Assembly: GCA_000818945.1 (NCBI GenBank)
Contig: KN805415.1
Location: 275 to 64,274, forward strand
Source of the DNA: Schizochytrium sp. CCTCC M209059
Lineage: Eukaryota; Sar; Bigyra; Thraustochytrida; Thraustochytriidae
Direction of reading: 5' to 3'
DNA length: 64,000 bases
Below, piece after piece: positions 18,598-27,263 of this stretch. The position numbers and the translations under genes were made by a program. The notes under the pieces are model-generated. The model had not been told where the DNA came from. It did no database searches and saw nothing but the letters and a program-made list of their open reading frames with translations. How positions within the stretch are numbered: the stretch's first letter is position 1; each line of letters begins with the position of its first letter.

Positions 18598-19642
18598 TAC
18601 TATGACACCACCTATCACTGAAAATCGGGTGGAGACTATGTTGAAATTGATTATCAAAGTTGGTATTTTTCTCGGAGCTCATCCATGCTAGTAATGCATG
18701 CGATAAAATCATGACCCAAACTCCGGATGGATGTCTCAGAGACTGGGAACAATGGTGTCTTTGGCGTTCTCATCGGCTTCGGTCTTGGCTGCGCGACGGC
18801 GGCGACAAATGACGACAGCGGCAATTACGGAGACGGCCACGAACGCACCAGCGACAGGACCCACGATAAGCGCCAGCGGCGTAACCGACGACTCATCATT
18901 GTTAATTACTGTTGGTTTGGCCGTAGGGGACTGCGTAGTAGGGACTTCTGCGTGGGGGGCGGCGTGTGACACGCGTTAAATTCTTCTGTTCCTTCATATG
19001 GCCTAGATGACCCGCTGAGGGAGGCAGGAAGAACTGGCTGTGGTCCGCAGAGAGGAACGTCATCAATGTTGCTGTGCATCGGAATCATGTGAGCTTTCCT
19101 CTACCGCTCATTTTTCGCGAAGGACTTAGAGGCTGGTCAGACTTGTCATGTTAGTGGTCGCTTGAGGAAGCTTCGTAAGATTTGTTGTCTGGAATGACAA
19201 GCTCCAAGAGATTATAAACAACCAATTCCAACACCGAGTCACCCCGATTTTAATGAAATCCATGATTTGTCCTAATGATTTGTCCTAATGATTGGTCCTA
19301 GCCCGAACCGGAGGTTCGCTCACTCCCGCGTTTCGCACTTGAATTTCGTCCCTGTCGAGCCTGTTCTCTCTCCGTCGCGTATATCCACATGAAGCCCCCT
19401 CCCTCTCTGTCTTTTGCTGATTGGCGTCTAACCGTCGCCGTTAATGGTGAGCGCGCCAGACCCAGATCAGCCGTCTATCTATCTTTCAACCGCACGCGCG
19501 CGCGCGCGCCCCCTCGCCCGCGCACCAACCGCGACGGACGGCGCCCGCCACGACACGTGGATAGATCTGCGCATCGACGGTCGTCGGGCTCGCGCTCGTG
19601 ACTGTCCGGGCGCAAGCAGCGCAACAAGCCGAGAAGAAAAAG
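18598..19642. other. Spacer containing an LRR-type relic and the gamma-tubulin promoter
   Basis: 18736-19263 on the minus strand holds the relic listed separately. A 14-bp tandem element (ATGATTTGTCCTA repeats) lies at about 19262-19297. From 19300 onward the sequence is GC-rich, with a GCGCGCGCGCGC run near 19498, and presumably carries the gamma-tubulin promoter and 5' UTR. No intact extra gene is seen. Confidence 0.5.
18736..19263 (-). pseudogene. Decayed LRR/transmembrane protein fragment
   Basis: Three minus-strand pieces in shifting frames look like consecutive parts of one leucine-rich-repeat membrane protein. (1) 19263-19126: a short frame including NLTKLPQATTNMTSLTSL just before a stop, which fits the LxxLP...LxxL repeat pattern. 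(2) About 19088-18950: HSNIDDVPLCGPQPVLP, resembling the N-x-x-x-x-x-P-L-C end of a last repeat, followed by a Ser/Pro region. (3) About 18950-18736: a Thr/Ser/Pro stalk, the helix ALIVGPVAGAFVAVSVIAAV, a CRRRR stop-transfer cluster and a short acidic tail ending in TGA at 18736. I found no GT-AG intron that joins pieces 2 and 3 in phase, so a frameshifted relic is the simplest reading. A spliced gene or sequencing errors remain possible. Confidence 0.45.
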
Positions 19643-21203
19643 ATGCCCCGTGAAATCATCACGCTGCAGGTCGGGCAGTGCGGCAACCAGAGTAAGTGCG
19701 GCGCAGACGGCGACTCGGAAGTCGTTAGCGCGCGGGCGCCCCATGGAGCAAGAGCGAGACTAACATTACGCCCTTCACTGTCTCTTGTTTGCGCTTCGAC
19801 GTGCAGTTGCGAGCGAGTTCTGGAAACAGATTAGCGCGGAGCACGGTATCTCGCCGGATGGCGTCCTGCAACCCTATGCGCTCAACGGAACCGACCGAAA
19901 AGATGTCTTCTTCTATCAAGCTGATGACGAACATTACATTCCGCGCGCCATTCTCATGGACTTGGAACCCCGTGTCATTAACGGCATCATGAACTCGCCG
20001 TATCGGCACCTCTTCAATTCCGAGAACATTTTCGTGTCCAAGGATGGAGGCGGTGCAGGCAACAACTGGGCCTCAGGCCACGCGCAGGGCGAAAAGCTGC
20101 ACGAGGAACTCATGGATATGATTGATCGTGAGGCCGACGGTAGCGAGAGTCTAGAGGGCTTCGTGCTTTGTCATTCCATCGCTGGTGGTACTGGGTCTGG
20201 CATGGGATCGTACCTATTGGAGAAGCTCAACGATCACTTTCCCAAAAAGCTCATCCAAACGTACTCGGTATTCCCTAACCAGTCGCACGGCGAGTCATCG
20301 GGTGTGGGTGTCGGTACGAGCGACGTTGTCGTGCAGCCTTATAACTCACTTCTCTCGCTCAAGCGTCTGGCGCTCAATGCGGACTGCGTTGTGGTGCTTG
20401 ACAACACGGCGCTCAATCGCATTGCCACGGAGCGTCTTCGGATCAGCAACCCAAGCGTCTCGCAACTTAACTCGTTGGTGAGTACCGTCATGGCTGCAAG
20501 CACAACGACGCTGCGATACCCAGGGTACATGAACAATGACCTGATTGGATTGGTAGCCTCTTTGATTCCCACCCCGCGCTGCCACTTTCTCATGTGCGGG
20601 TACACCCCGCTGACCCTTCAGTCGCAGACGAGTGCCGTCCGCAAGACGACGGTGCTGGACGTGATGCGGCGCTTGCTGCAGGCCAAGAACTCGATGGTCT
20701 CGGCTTCGACGCGGCGCGGATGCTACATTTCCATTCTCAACATTATCCAGGGTGACATTGACGACCCCAGTCAGGTACACAAATCCCTGCAGCGCATTCG
20801 CGAGCGCAAACTTGTAAACTTTATCCCCTGGGGCCCGGCCTCAATTCAAGTCGCGCTTTCGCGCAAGTCACCGTATGTGGAAACGCAGAACAAGGTCTCT
20901 GGTATGATGCTCGCCAACCACACCTGCATGAAGGAACTCTTTAGCCGAGCCATTCGCTCCTACGACCGTCTCCGCAAGCGCAACGCCTTTCTCGAGAATT
21001 ACCGCCAGCAGCCCATGTTTGCGGACACGCTCGAAGAGTTCGACAGCGCGCGCGAGATCGTCTCGAGCCTGGCCGAGGAGTACCACGCCAGCGAGTCTCC
21101 AGACTATGTGAACTGGGGCCAGGACCCCGTCGCCCAGCAACATGGCCTCACGGCCCCGCAAGACGCCGAGGCTAAGAATCAGGGCCTGGTCGGAGCGCTG
21201 TGA
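19643..21203 (+). CDS. TUBG: Gamma-tubulin (two exons)
   Basis: join(19643..19691, 19807..21203), 481 residues. The 115-bp intron (19692-19806) has donor A|GTAAGT and acceptor GTGCAG|TT and splits the isoleucine codon of [18 protein letters not shown]. The protein keeps the gamma-tubulin N-terminus, GTP-binding [11 protein letters not shown] near residue 145, [21 protein letters not shown] and the C-terminal [10 protein letters not shown]. Length is near the usual 450-480. Gamma-tubulin forms the ring complexes that nucleate microtubules at centrosomes and basal bodies. An AATAAA at 21400-21405, about 200 bp past the stop, is a candidate poly(A) signal. Exon 1 is only 49 nt, so gene finders may wrongly start this gene inside exon 2. 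Confidence 0.97.
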
Positions 21204-21484
21204 TTGGAATTAATAAGAGCATGTTGTTTTCTTTCTGGCAAGAAGAAAATCATTGTTGGTTTTCTCCTTTCTCCTGATTGCTGGCTTCCTTGCCTTGACT
21301 TGCCACAGGCAATGCACTTTTTGCTTGTCAGAACGGTTTCGATTGGGGGGATACTGTTTTTGTCGTTGGACTTGTCTCATTGCTCTATTGCACGTGCGCA
21401 ATAAATCGTTACATATTCTGGTCGCACGTACCATCATGGTGCCACAAAAACAAAAGAAATGTCTCAACAATCTCATGGTACGTT
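21204..21484. other. Convergent 3' flank of gamma-tubulin and the UBX gene
   Basis: 280 bp, AT-richer than the coding sequence, with AATAAA at 21400-21405 on the plus strand. No further gene is seen. Confidence 0.5.
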
Positions 21485-23098
21485 TCACATCCATTTAACC
21501 TTTAAGGTTGCTCGCATAAGGCCATTCTCAGCCAAAGTCTCACCTTGCTTATCCACAAGTGATGTGGGTGGATAACCGCCAATGATGTCGAAGCGCCGCG
21601 TCGATGTGCCGGGCTCAAGCGAGTGCACGAGTGCAAAAAGCTGCGAGATCTTTTGCGTTTGCAAAAACGAGCGATTCACCATCTTACCATCAAAGAGGCG
21701 CACGCGAACCTGAGTCACCCCCTCCTGCCCTAGCGCAGGTTCATCTTCGAGGTCTTCGTACGAGATGCTTTGATCTTGAGCGTTGCCAGTTGCGTCAGTT
21801 GCTTCTCCAGTGCTTCGGCCTCCAGGACCCGTGCCCTTAACAGCGCCAGATGCTGCTGGCGTGGCCACAAAGGGCGCAGGCGCAGGCGCAGGCGCAGGCG
21901 CAGGCGTTGGTGCGGCAGCAGGAGCAATCGCGGGAGCAAAAGTAGACGCAGAAGAGGAAGAAGGAGGAGGTGGTGTCGTCGATTTGACGGGTGCCATAGA
22001 GTGCGTCTCCATAAATGTACTAACTTTCTCGAGAAAGAGGGCTTGAAGGTCGTTAGGGTCTTTTTCCGTGGCGCGAGACTTGAGCTCGAGCGTTGCAACA
22101 AGCTCGCCCGTACGTGCGTCCACGATTCCCACATGAGGAAAGGTAGTTGGCTTATACAGACGCACATAATTCTGCGCCGCAGCATCCTTGTGTTCGCGCT
22201 GAAAGAAGATGAACGAGGACCGAAGCACATCCTTGATCATGTCCGCTTGCCACAGATCCCGATTCAAGACGTAAGAGAAGAACTCGTCGTCATGCTGAAT
22301 GTTCACCAGCAACCAGCGCTTCTCAGAGCGGGCCTTATCGCGAGCTTCTTCAAAAGAGCCTGAAAACATGATATCGCGTGGTGGCTCAAAGATGGACTGG
22401 AGATTCCGATCGCCCTCGCGCATGTAGCTATCCCCGTCGTCGTCGTCATCGTCGTTACCATAATGGTAATCCGCATCCTCCTCCGCTCCGCGGTTGCCAG
22501 TCAACATGTCTCGAGGATTTGTCTTTGGCGCCGAGGTAGGAGCCGAAGTGCCGAGACCTTCAGCGGCCCGCTGAGCTCGCTCGTCGCGAGCGCGTGCTTC
22601 TTGCTGTCGTGCCTCGTGCTCAAAGTTGCGGAACGCGACGTGATTCGACCGGCTCGTTGCGTTGTTCCCGTGGCCCCCAAATCCAAAGAGAAAGCTAGGA
22701 TCGTGGCCTTGGTCAAAAAGACGCCCCGTGGTCCGAGCGATCGGAGCACGTACCTCGTCGTCTCCAGTGGCGCCATCAACGCCCCCCCCTGCTTGTGCGA
22801 TGGCCTGAGCCGTCAGTTTATCGACCCCTTGCTGCTGCATGATGCGATTCACAAGGTCATCGTGGATGTAGGAGGGGCTTTCACCGGATGCTCCGTGAGA
22901 CGTAGAAGAATTGGAAGAGGATCCTGCACCTGCGCCTGAAGCTGCCGCTCCGCCGCCAGCGCCGCCTCCGTCCAGGAAAACCTCGACGGCCTCTTGGAGT
23001 TTCCAATCATTGGCCTCGAGGAACGAGAGCGCAAAGGCTGTTTCGGTCCCGGTCATGGCCTGGAATCTATTTAGGATCTCATCCTTTTCGGACGCCAT
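21485..23098 (-). CDS. UBXN7: UBA-UAS-UBX domain protein, UBXN7/Ubx5-like p97 (Cdc48) adaptor
   Basis: 537 residues from the ATG at 23098, beginning MASEKDEILNRFQAMTG. The domain order matches UBXN7/Ubx5. A UBA-like helical bundle (about 5-44, with FALSFLEANDWKLQEAVEVF) would bind ubiquitin. A UAS thioredoxin-like domain (about 235-360) includes RWLLVNIQHDDEFFSYVLNR. A C-terminal UBX domain (about 458-537) begins TQVRVRLFDGKMV. The middle is Gly/Ser-rich and then Ala/Pro-rich, with tandem Ala-Pro repeats near residue 400. In other eukaryotes the family links p97 to ubiquitylated substrates and cullin ligases. The loop that is usually F-P-R in UBX domains reads GYPPTSL here, so p97 contact may differ. 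In-frame codons exist upstream but no earlier ATG. Confidence 0.9.
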   Translation of the reverse strand: MASEKDEILNRFQAMTGTETAFALSFLEANDWKLQEAVEVFLDGGGAGGGAAASGAGAGSSSNSSTSHGASGESPSYIHDDLVNRIMQQQGVDKLTAQAIAQAGGGVDGATGDDEVRAPIARTTGRLFDQGHDPSFLFGFGGHGNNATSRSNHVAFRNFEHEARQQEARARDERAQRAAEGLGTSAPTSAPKTNPRDMLTGNRGAEEDADYHYGNDDDDDDGDSYMREGDRNLQSIFEPPRDIMFSGSFEEARDKARSEKRWLLVNIQHDDEFFSYVLNRDLWQADMIKDVLRSSFIFFQREHKDAAAQNYVRLYKPTTFPHVGIVDARTGELVATLELKSRATEKDPNDLQALFLEKVSTFMETHSMAPVKSTTPPPPSSSSASTFAPAIAPAAAPTPAPAPAPAPAPFVATPAASGAVKGTGPGGRSTGEATDATGNAQDQSISYEDLEDEPALGQEGVTQVRVRLFDGKMVNRSFLQTQKISQLFALVHSLEPGTSTRRFDIIGGYPPTSLVDKQGETLAENGLMRATLKVKWM

Positions 23099-24491
23099 CT
23101 CGTTCCGAAAGACTTGAGTGATCGCACGGACGCGCCGCCGATAAGGCAAAAGTCAATGAATACGCGTCAGTAACACGTCAGCAGCGGTCTGCCGCGTCTC
23201 CCCTTTTGTCTGCCCGCGCGGCGAGCTTCCGCCTCTGCTGCCCTTTTTGCTGCCCTTGCTGCTGCTGCTGCTGCTGCTCGCCGACGAACCGTCGTTGGCT
23301 TGCAGATCCTCGTCGCCCGTGCGCGACTCACGCGCACGAAGAGAAGAGCGAGCGACGCGCAAGCGCTCGAGGGCGGCAGTCGCGCGCGATGCCGCCGCGC
23401 CCTAGACGCCGAGTCGGGCCCGACGAGCGAGTGAAGGTGCCCGGAGATCGCCTCGGGGCTCGACAAAACAAAATCTGATGTTCCGTCGGCGAGGGCTAGC
23501 TAGGCCTTTTTACAGGCTGTGCATCAGAGAAGGGAACTAGGCCTAGTCTCAGAAAGACGCCGAGGCCAGGACCTCGACCGTGGCCGTGGCCGTGACCATG
23601 ACTCCTATCATTTGGTGCCGGCACGTACAATGTGCGTTGACTGCAGTGCGTTGACTGCACGAGCCTCTCCAGTCAGCAAGGGTCAGGCAAACTAGCTTTA
23701 GACCTATTTTCGTCTGCCGTCGGGTTCGCATAGCGAGAAGCGCCTTGCTGCCGCGATAACTATGGGCAAAGGTATAGCAGGGATGACGCTGTCGCGATGC
23801 ATTCAGGCACGAATGTTAAAGCGGGCTGAAGTCTCTCTCCTTCAACTCAGCAGGTGATGCAATCTTTTCTTTCTTCCATATATTGATCAAGATTTCTTCT
23901 TCCTGCAAATGCTTTGAATACGAGTCATGCTTTCACATTACGTATCTTGCCTTCGTCTCTTTTGCCATAGCAAAGTCATTCTCTCCACCTGAAAGGACCA
24001 GCATTTTGAAACAATAAAAGGGAGCAAAATATATCGCCTTCGGAACCATCAAGGTCTTGCAAGCGGTAAAGTCAAGTTCAAACCTGTAATACTGCCATAC
24101 AAAACGATCATATTCTATATGCACGACGCGTCAATTTTCATGCACGTGAAGTGAGCCAATTGGATGCTATTATTTGATGTGAAGCTGTGCCGGCGAATGA
24201 AGAACAGACCCACTGCTTTCCTTTTTCCTTTTTTTCTTTTTCAAAGTACCTAGTACTTAAGTTTCCTTTACGCGATCTTTCATGGGCGTGTTTGAAACCT
24301 CGTGCCTTCTTTCGTTCCCTTTGTAGATATCATGGCTTGTCGACAGTGAAGTTACAGTCAACATGGGAAAATAAAAGGTTCGGCGCTCCGTTGCGCCCAA
24401 GTCTATTTATCCGTTACGGGACTTTGTCGCTGGACTCTCGAATTAAATTTATACTTCTTTGTCCAGATTTACTTTCATTCCAGCTGAAACG
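23099..24491. other. Spacer upstream of the UBX gene
   Basis: 1.4 kb without a supported gene. Left part: GC-rich with CTG/CAG runs near 23255-23280. Middle: TAGGCCT at 23501-23507 and the 10-bp palindrome CTAGGCCTAG at 23537-23546. Right part (23850-24480): AT-rich with no coding bias. A pyrimidine-rich run ending TTCATTCCAG at about 24473-24482 looks like a splice acceptor for the segment that follows. Confidence 0.5.
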
Positions 24492-24969
24492 ACCGTGATC
24501 GCGGTGGCGACAACGAACGACCTAGGCTTGGTTCAAGCCGAGCGCAGCCTTTACTCGAACAGAAAAATTGTTGATGAGTGCCTTGATAGGAGCTTGGAAT
24601 ACCCTGGAGAACTAGCTCCTCTTCCTTACACGCACGCGGGCGATCGGTCAGTCAATTATATTTTTAGAAACGCTGATGTGACCGCATGGCAGAGAGCATA
24701 CGAATGCACAAGTAAAGAAAAGTAAAGGCAAAACAGTTTTAGAGCTGTTTGGCGCTGTCAATAAGTGTGGAGCCAATGGAAAGGCGTTTAGGGAAGTTCT
24801 CTGGGTCCGCGCGCTCGATGAACAGCGAAAGCCGGATCAACTGGCTCGAAGGTGCTTGAAAGAGCGAACAGGGGCGCTTCAGCGGGACTTTACTTCGTTG
24901 TCGCACTAGGACGAGAAACTCGAGCTAAACCGGCAAGAGGACCGACGCCAGGTCGCGGCGGTGCGACGA
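24492..24969 (+). pseudogene. Upstream coding-like segments of an interrupted gene
   Basis: Two open segments lead into the frame of the next entry. Segment 1 (about 24492-24711) begins after a plausible acceptor (TTCATTCCAG) and has ordinary protein composition. Segment 2 (24737-24906) includes FGAVNKCGANGKAF and LDEQRKPDQLARRCLKERTG and stays in the same frame as the downstream gene, separated from it only by TAG at 24907-24909. A GTAAAG...AACAG stretch of 25 nt (24712-24736) would join segments 1 and 2 in phase, but that is unusually short for an intron. If TAG were CAG the frame would run straight through as SLSHQDEKLELN. This suggests a nonsense-disabled gene, a sequencing error, or an unresolved splice. 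Confidence 0.4.
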
Positions 24970-25791
24970 ATGGAGCACAAGCAGGCTGCGCAAAAGCGTC
25001 GACGGCTTCGGCAAGATAGGTCACGCAATGTAGAAGAATGTGAACGCGAAGAACAAGGAGAGATCTTTGCTCCGCACGATCCAGTGAGCATGGCAGAGAG
25101 GCGCGCGATCGAGCTCATCAAGAAGCGAGAGAGGGTCCTCGCTGGTTGCAAGGCGTGCGCTGCGCGCGAGGACGAGCGTTTCAGGTACGCCATGGCGCTG
25201 CGTCGAGCATCTGAAGAAGTCTTTGAAGCGATCAAGCTGTGGCAACGCGTCCGGTTCTCGGGCGACGACCTCGACTTTGCCTGGGGAGGGCACGCTTCAT
25301 ACGAAAACAAAATGCACGCCGACGCACAGGCGCTTAGTTACAGCTGGAATGTACCCGAGACTGCCTTCGTATCCTGGGCGCAACAAAGCTCACAGCAACG
25401 ACACTTGAAGGCCATCCCGAAATCAACATCAAAAATCTCATTACCAACGAAAGATCATGGAAATCTTCTCTCGCGATCCTCGTCGATGTCATCTCTTGGT
25501 TCCTCCTCGTCGTGGACCTCAGCGCCCGCGCCGGCATCGTCGATCCCGGGAGCGCCATTATCCTCGGCAGCATCGCTGCATAGGAGACGTCGAAGCAGAA
25601 CGGAGGACTCGCGGCGTAAGAAACGGGTCAAAACGAATGAGCTTGCGCCGCCCGCGCACCATCTCTTGCAGCCTCCCGCGCCTTGGGAAAACCACGGCAC
25701 AATGGATTTTGCAAAGCTCGGCAAGCACAAAAATAATCTTTTCAGGCCACTAGCGCTTGAAGAGCTCGTCTCCGTTACGGGGCTCACCTGA
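24970..25791 (+). CDS. Unrecognised basic helical protein, probably the 3' part of a longer gene
   Basis: 273 residues from the ATG at 24970, but the frame is open back to the TAG at 24907, so this Met may be internal. I do not recognise it. Residues 1-100 are highly charged and predicted helical (EHKQAAQKRRRLRQDRSRN, then AERRAIELIKKRERVL). Next is an ordered-looking stretch with W and F residues (AIKLWQRVRFSGDDLDFAWG). The remainder is Ser/Pro/Arg-rich, with a basic RRRRSR...SRRKKR cluster that could be a nuclear signal. No known catalytic motif is visible. It converges on the gap and the CIA30 gene. Coding composition is good; gene boundaries and integrity are doubtful. Confidence 0.5.
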   Translation: MEHKQAAQKRRRLRQDRSRNVEECEREEQGEIFAPHDPVSMAERRAIELIKKRERVLAGCKACAAREDERFRYAMALRRASEEVFEAIKLWQRVRFSGDDLDFAWGGHASYENKMHADAQALSYSWNVPETAFVSWAQQSSQQRHLKAIPKSTSKISLPTKDHGNLLSRSSSMSSLGSSSSWTSAPAPASSIPGAPLSSAASLHRRRRSRTEDSRRKKRVKTNELAPPAHHLLQPPAPWENHGTMDFAKLGKHKNNLFRPLALEELVSVTGLT

Positions 25792-26035
25792 CCAGCATTA
25801 CTCCCATGAAGGCCATGGGTACATCTTCGCATCTTTTTCCTCTCCTCTCCTCTCCTCTCCCTTCTTTTTTCTGTTTTTTTTTTTTTTTTTTTANNNNNNN
25901 NNNNNNNNNNNNNNNNNNNNNNNNNNNNNNNNNNNNNNNNNNNNNNNNNNNNNNNNNNNNNNNNNNNNNNNNNNNNNNNNNNNNNNNNNNNNNNNNNNNN
26001 NNNNNNNNNTTTTTTCTGTTTTTTTTTTTTTTTTT
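25792..26035. other. Poly-T tract with 116-N assembly gap
   Basis: N at 25894-26009. The left edge reads TTTTTCTG, a long T-run and then TTA. The right edge also reads TTTTTCTG, a T-run and then TTAGA. The two contig ends therefore look like the same sequence, and the gap may be an artefact of failed merging. A CTCTC run precedes it near 25838-25860. Confidence 0.85.
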
Positions 26036-26773
26036 TTAGAACGAGGTCGTCGTTTGTGCAGGTTTGAGAATCTGTACGCGCGCGTCGTCGCTGATTTCGC
26101 CTTCCAGACAGATAACCTTGGCACTCTGTATCTCAAATCTAAAGTCGCCTTCGTAGTCGTTGGTGGCGAATCCTAGCGCCTCCATAATGTTATAATCAAA
26201 GGCGCGCTGATCCTGCTTCACGAGACCGCGGCCCAAGAGGAGAAAATCTCGAAAGGGTAGGATGGCATCCACCCAGCCATCTTTTGCTGGCGAGCTCTCG
26301 CTCATGAGAAAGCCTTGATAGAGATCATCCGGAATGAAACTCTCTGGCTTGATGTTGATCTCGTACTTGTTGTGATCAAGCTTGACACGAAGCTTGAGCG
26401 CGTCAAATTCGGTGACATCCTTGAGAGGCTTCGGGGTCACCATCTGCACGGCTGCGAATCCGCTGCGCGAGGTGCCCTTGGGCACAAACTTGGACAAGGT
26501 TCCCGCAAAGATCGCCTTGCCGCCGTCCTCCTCGGAGCTCGTCCACGAACACGTCGACTTGCCGCCCATGACCTCATCTGTCCACACGCGCCAGGTCGAC
26601 CCGCCGTCAACCTCGGCGCGGTCCTCGGGCGCGCTAAAGTCGAAGAGCGTCAGCTCCTGCGCGCGTGTCAGCCCCGACACCCGCGCCGCGTGCGCGCGCT
26701 GCCACGCAAGCTTCATCCTCCGTGGTGCCTCGTGACTTGAGATTGCTTGTGCGGCCTTGTCGCTTGTCGTCAT
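26036..26773 (-). CDS. NDUFAF1: Complex I intermediate-associated protein 30 (CIA30/NDUFAF1) family
   Basis: 245 residues from the ATG at 26773; a second Met 19 residues later would also be plausible. The N-terminus (MKLAWQRAHAARVSGLTRAQ after the second Met) is Arg/Ala-rich without acids, as in mitochondrial presequences. The CIA30 domain fills about 38-235: LTLFDFSAPEDRAEV, WTDEVMGGKSTCSW, AIFAGTLSKF, RSGFAAVQM, LRVKLDHNKYEINI and WVDAILPFRDFLLLGRG follow the family order. In known organisms CIA30 helps assemble mitochondrial NADH:ubiquinone oxidoreductase. Related CIA30-like proteins occur outside mitochondria, so the exact role is open. The stop codon TAA (26036-26038) is immediately followed on the coding strand by a long A-run and then the 116-N gap, so the C-terminus should be checked. 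Confidence 0.85.
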   Translation of the reverse strand: MTTSDKAAQAISSHEAPRRMKLAWQRAHAARVSGLTRAQELTLFDFSAPEDRAEVDGGSTWRVWTDEVMGGKSTCSWTSSEEDGGKAIFAGTLSKFVPKGTSRSGFAAVQMVTPKPLKDVTEFDALKLRVKLDHNKYEINIKPESFIPDDLYQGFLMSESSPAKDGWVDAILPFRDFLLLGRGLVKQDQRAFDYNIMEALGFATNDYEGDFRFEIQSAKVICLEGEISDDARVQILKPAQTTTSF

Positions 26774-27263
26774 GATAAAGAGTGAAGAGCACCTGGGCCT
26801 ATGGCCATTGCTCTTGACAGGGAAGGTGTAGATAACATATGGGCCTCGGGTTGCTTGGCCGGCACCGTCAGCTTGGAATTTTAACTTACCAAACGACAGG
26901 CTTGGGCTGCACGTCTCTCTCATGCCACTGTCGCTCCATCGGTCGCTTTGTCCGAAGTTGGGTGGGTCTTTTCCATTCCATGGTCTGGTATTCTCCAATA
27001 TGACGCTGGACAAAAAAGAGATGCGTCGTTCGCAAGCATTTCGACATCGAGTCCATGCTATATGCTTACATTGACAGCGAGCATCAGAGACGTGCTCATC
27101 TGGTGTTTGAGGCACTCAATACAACGCTGCAATCCGTGAGGGCCCATATTCCTCTTGCACCTCATGCAGTTTAGCTCCTTTACTTGCTCAATCGCTCGCT
27201 CGCTCGCTTACTTGCGTACGTATATCCGCCTCAACTTCCTGCACAAGGTCGTCACCTCCCTCC
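26774..27263. other. Divergent promoter region
   Basis: 490 bp between divergent starts. CGCTCGCTCGCTCG steps lie near 27193-27208. An open frame continues upstream of the CIA30 Met on the minus strand, but its composition is not protein-like. No other gene is seen. Confidence 0.45.

Noticed and set aside
26774..27115. 114-codon upstream extension of the CIA30 frame
   Set aside because: Composition is not protein-like (Cys/Arg/Ser-rich, no domain). The ATG at 26773 leads directly into a presequence-like N-terminus.
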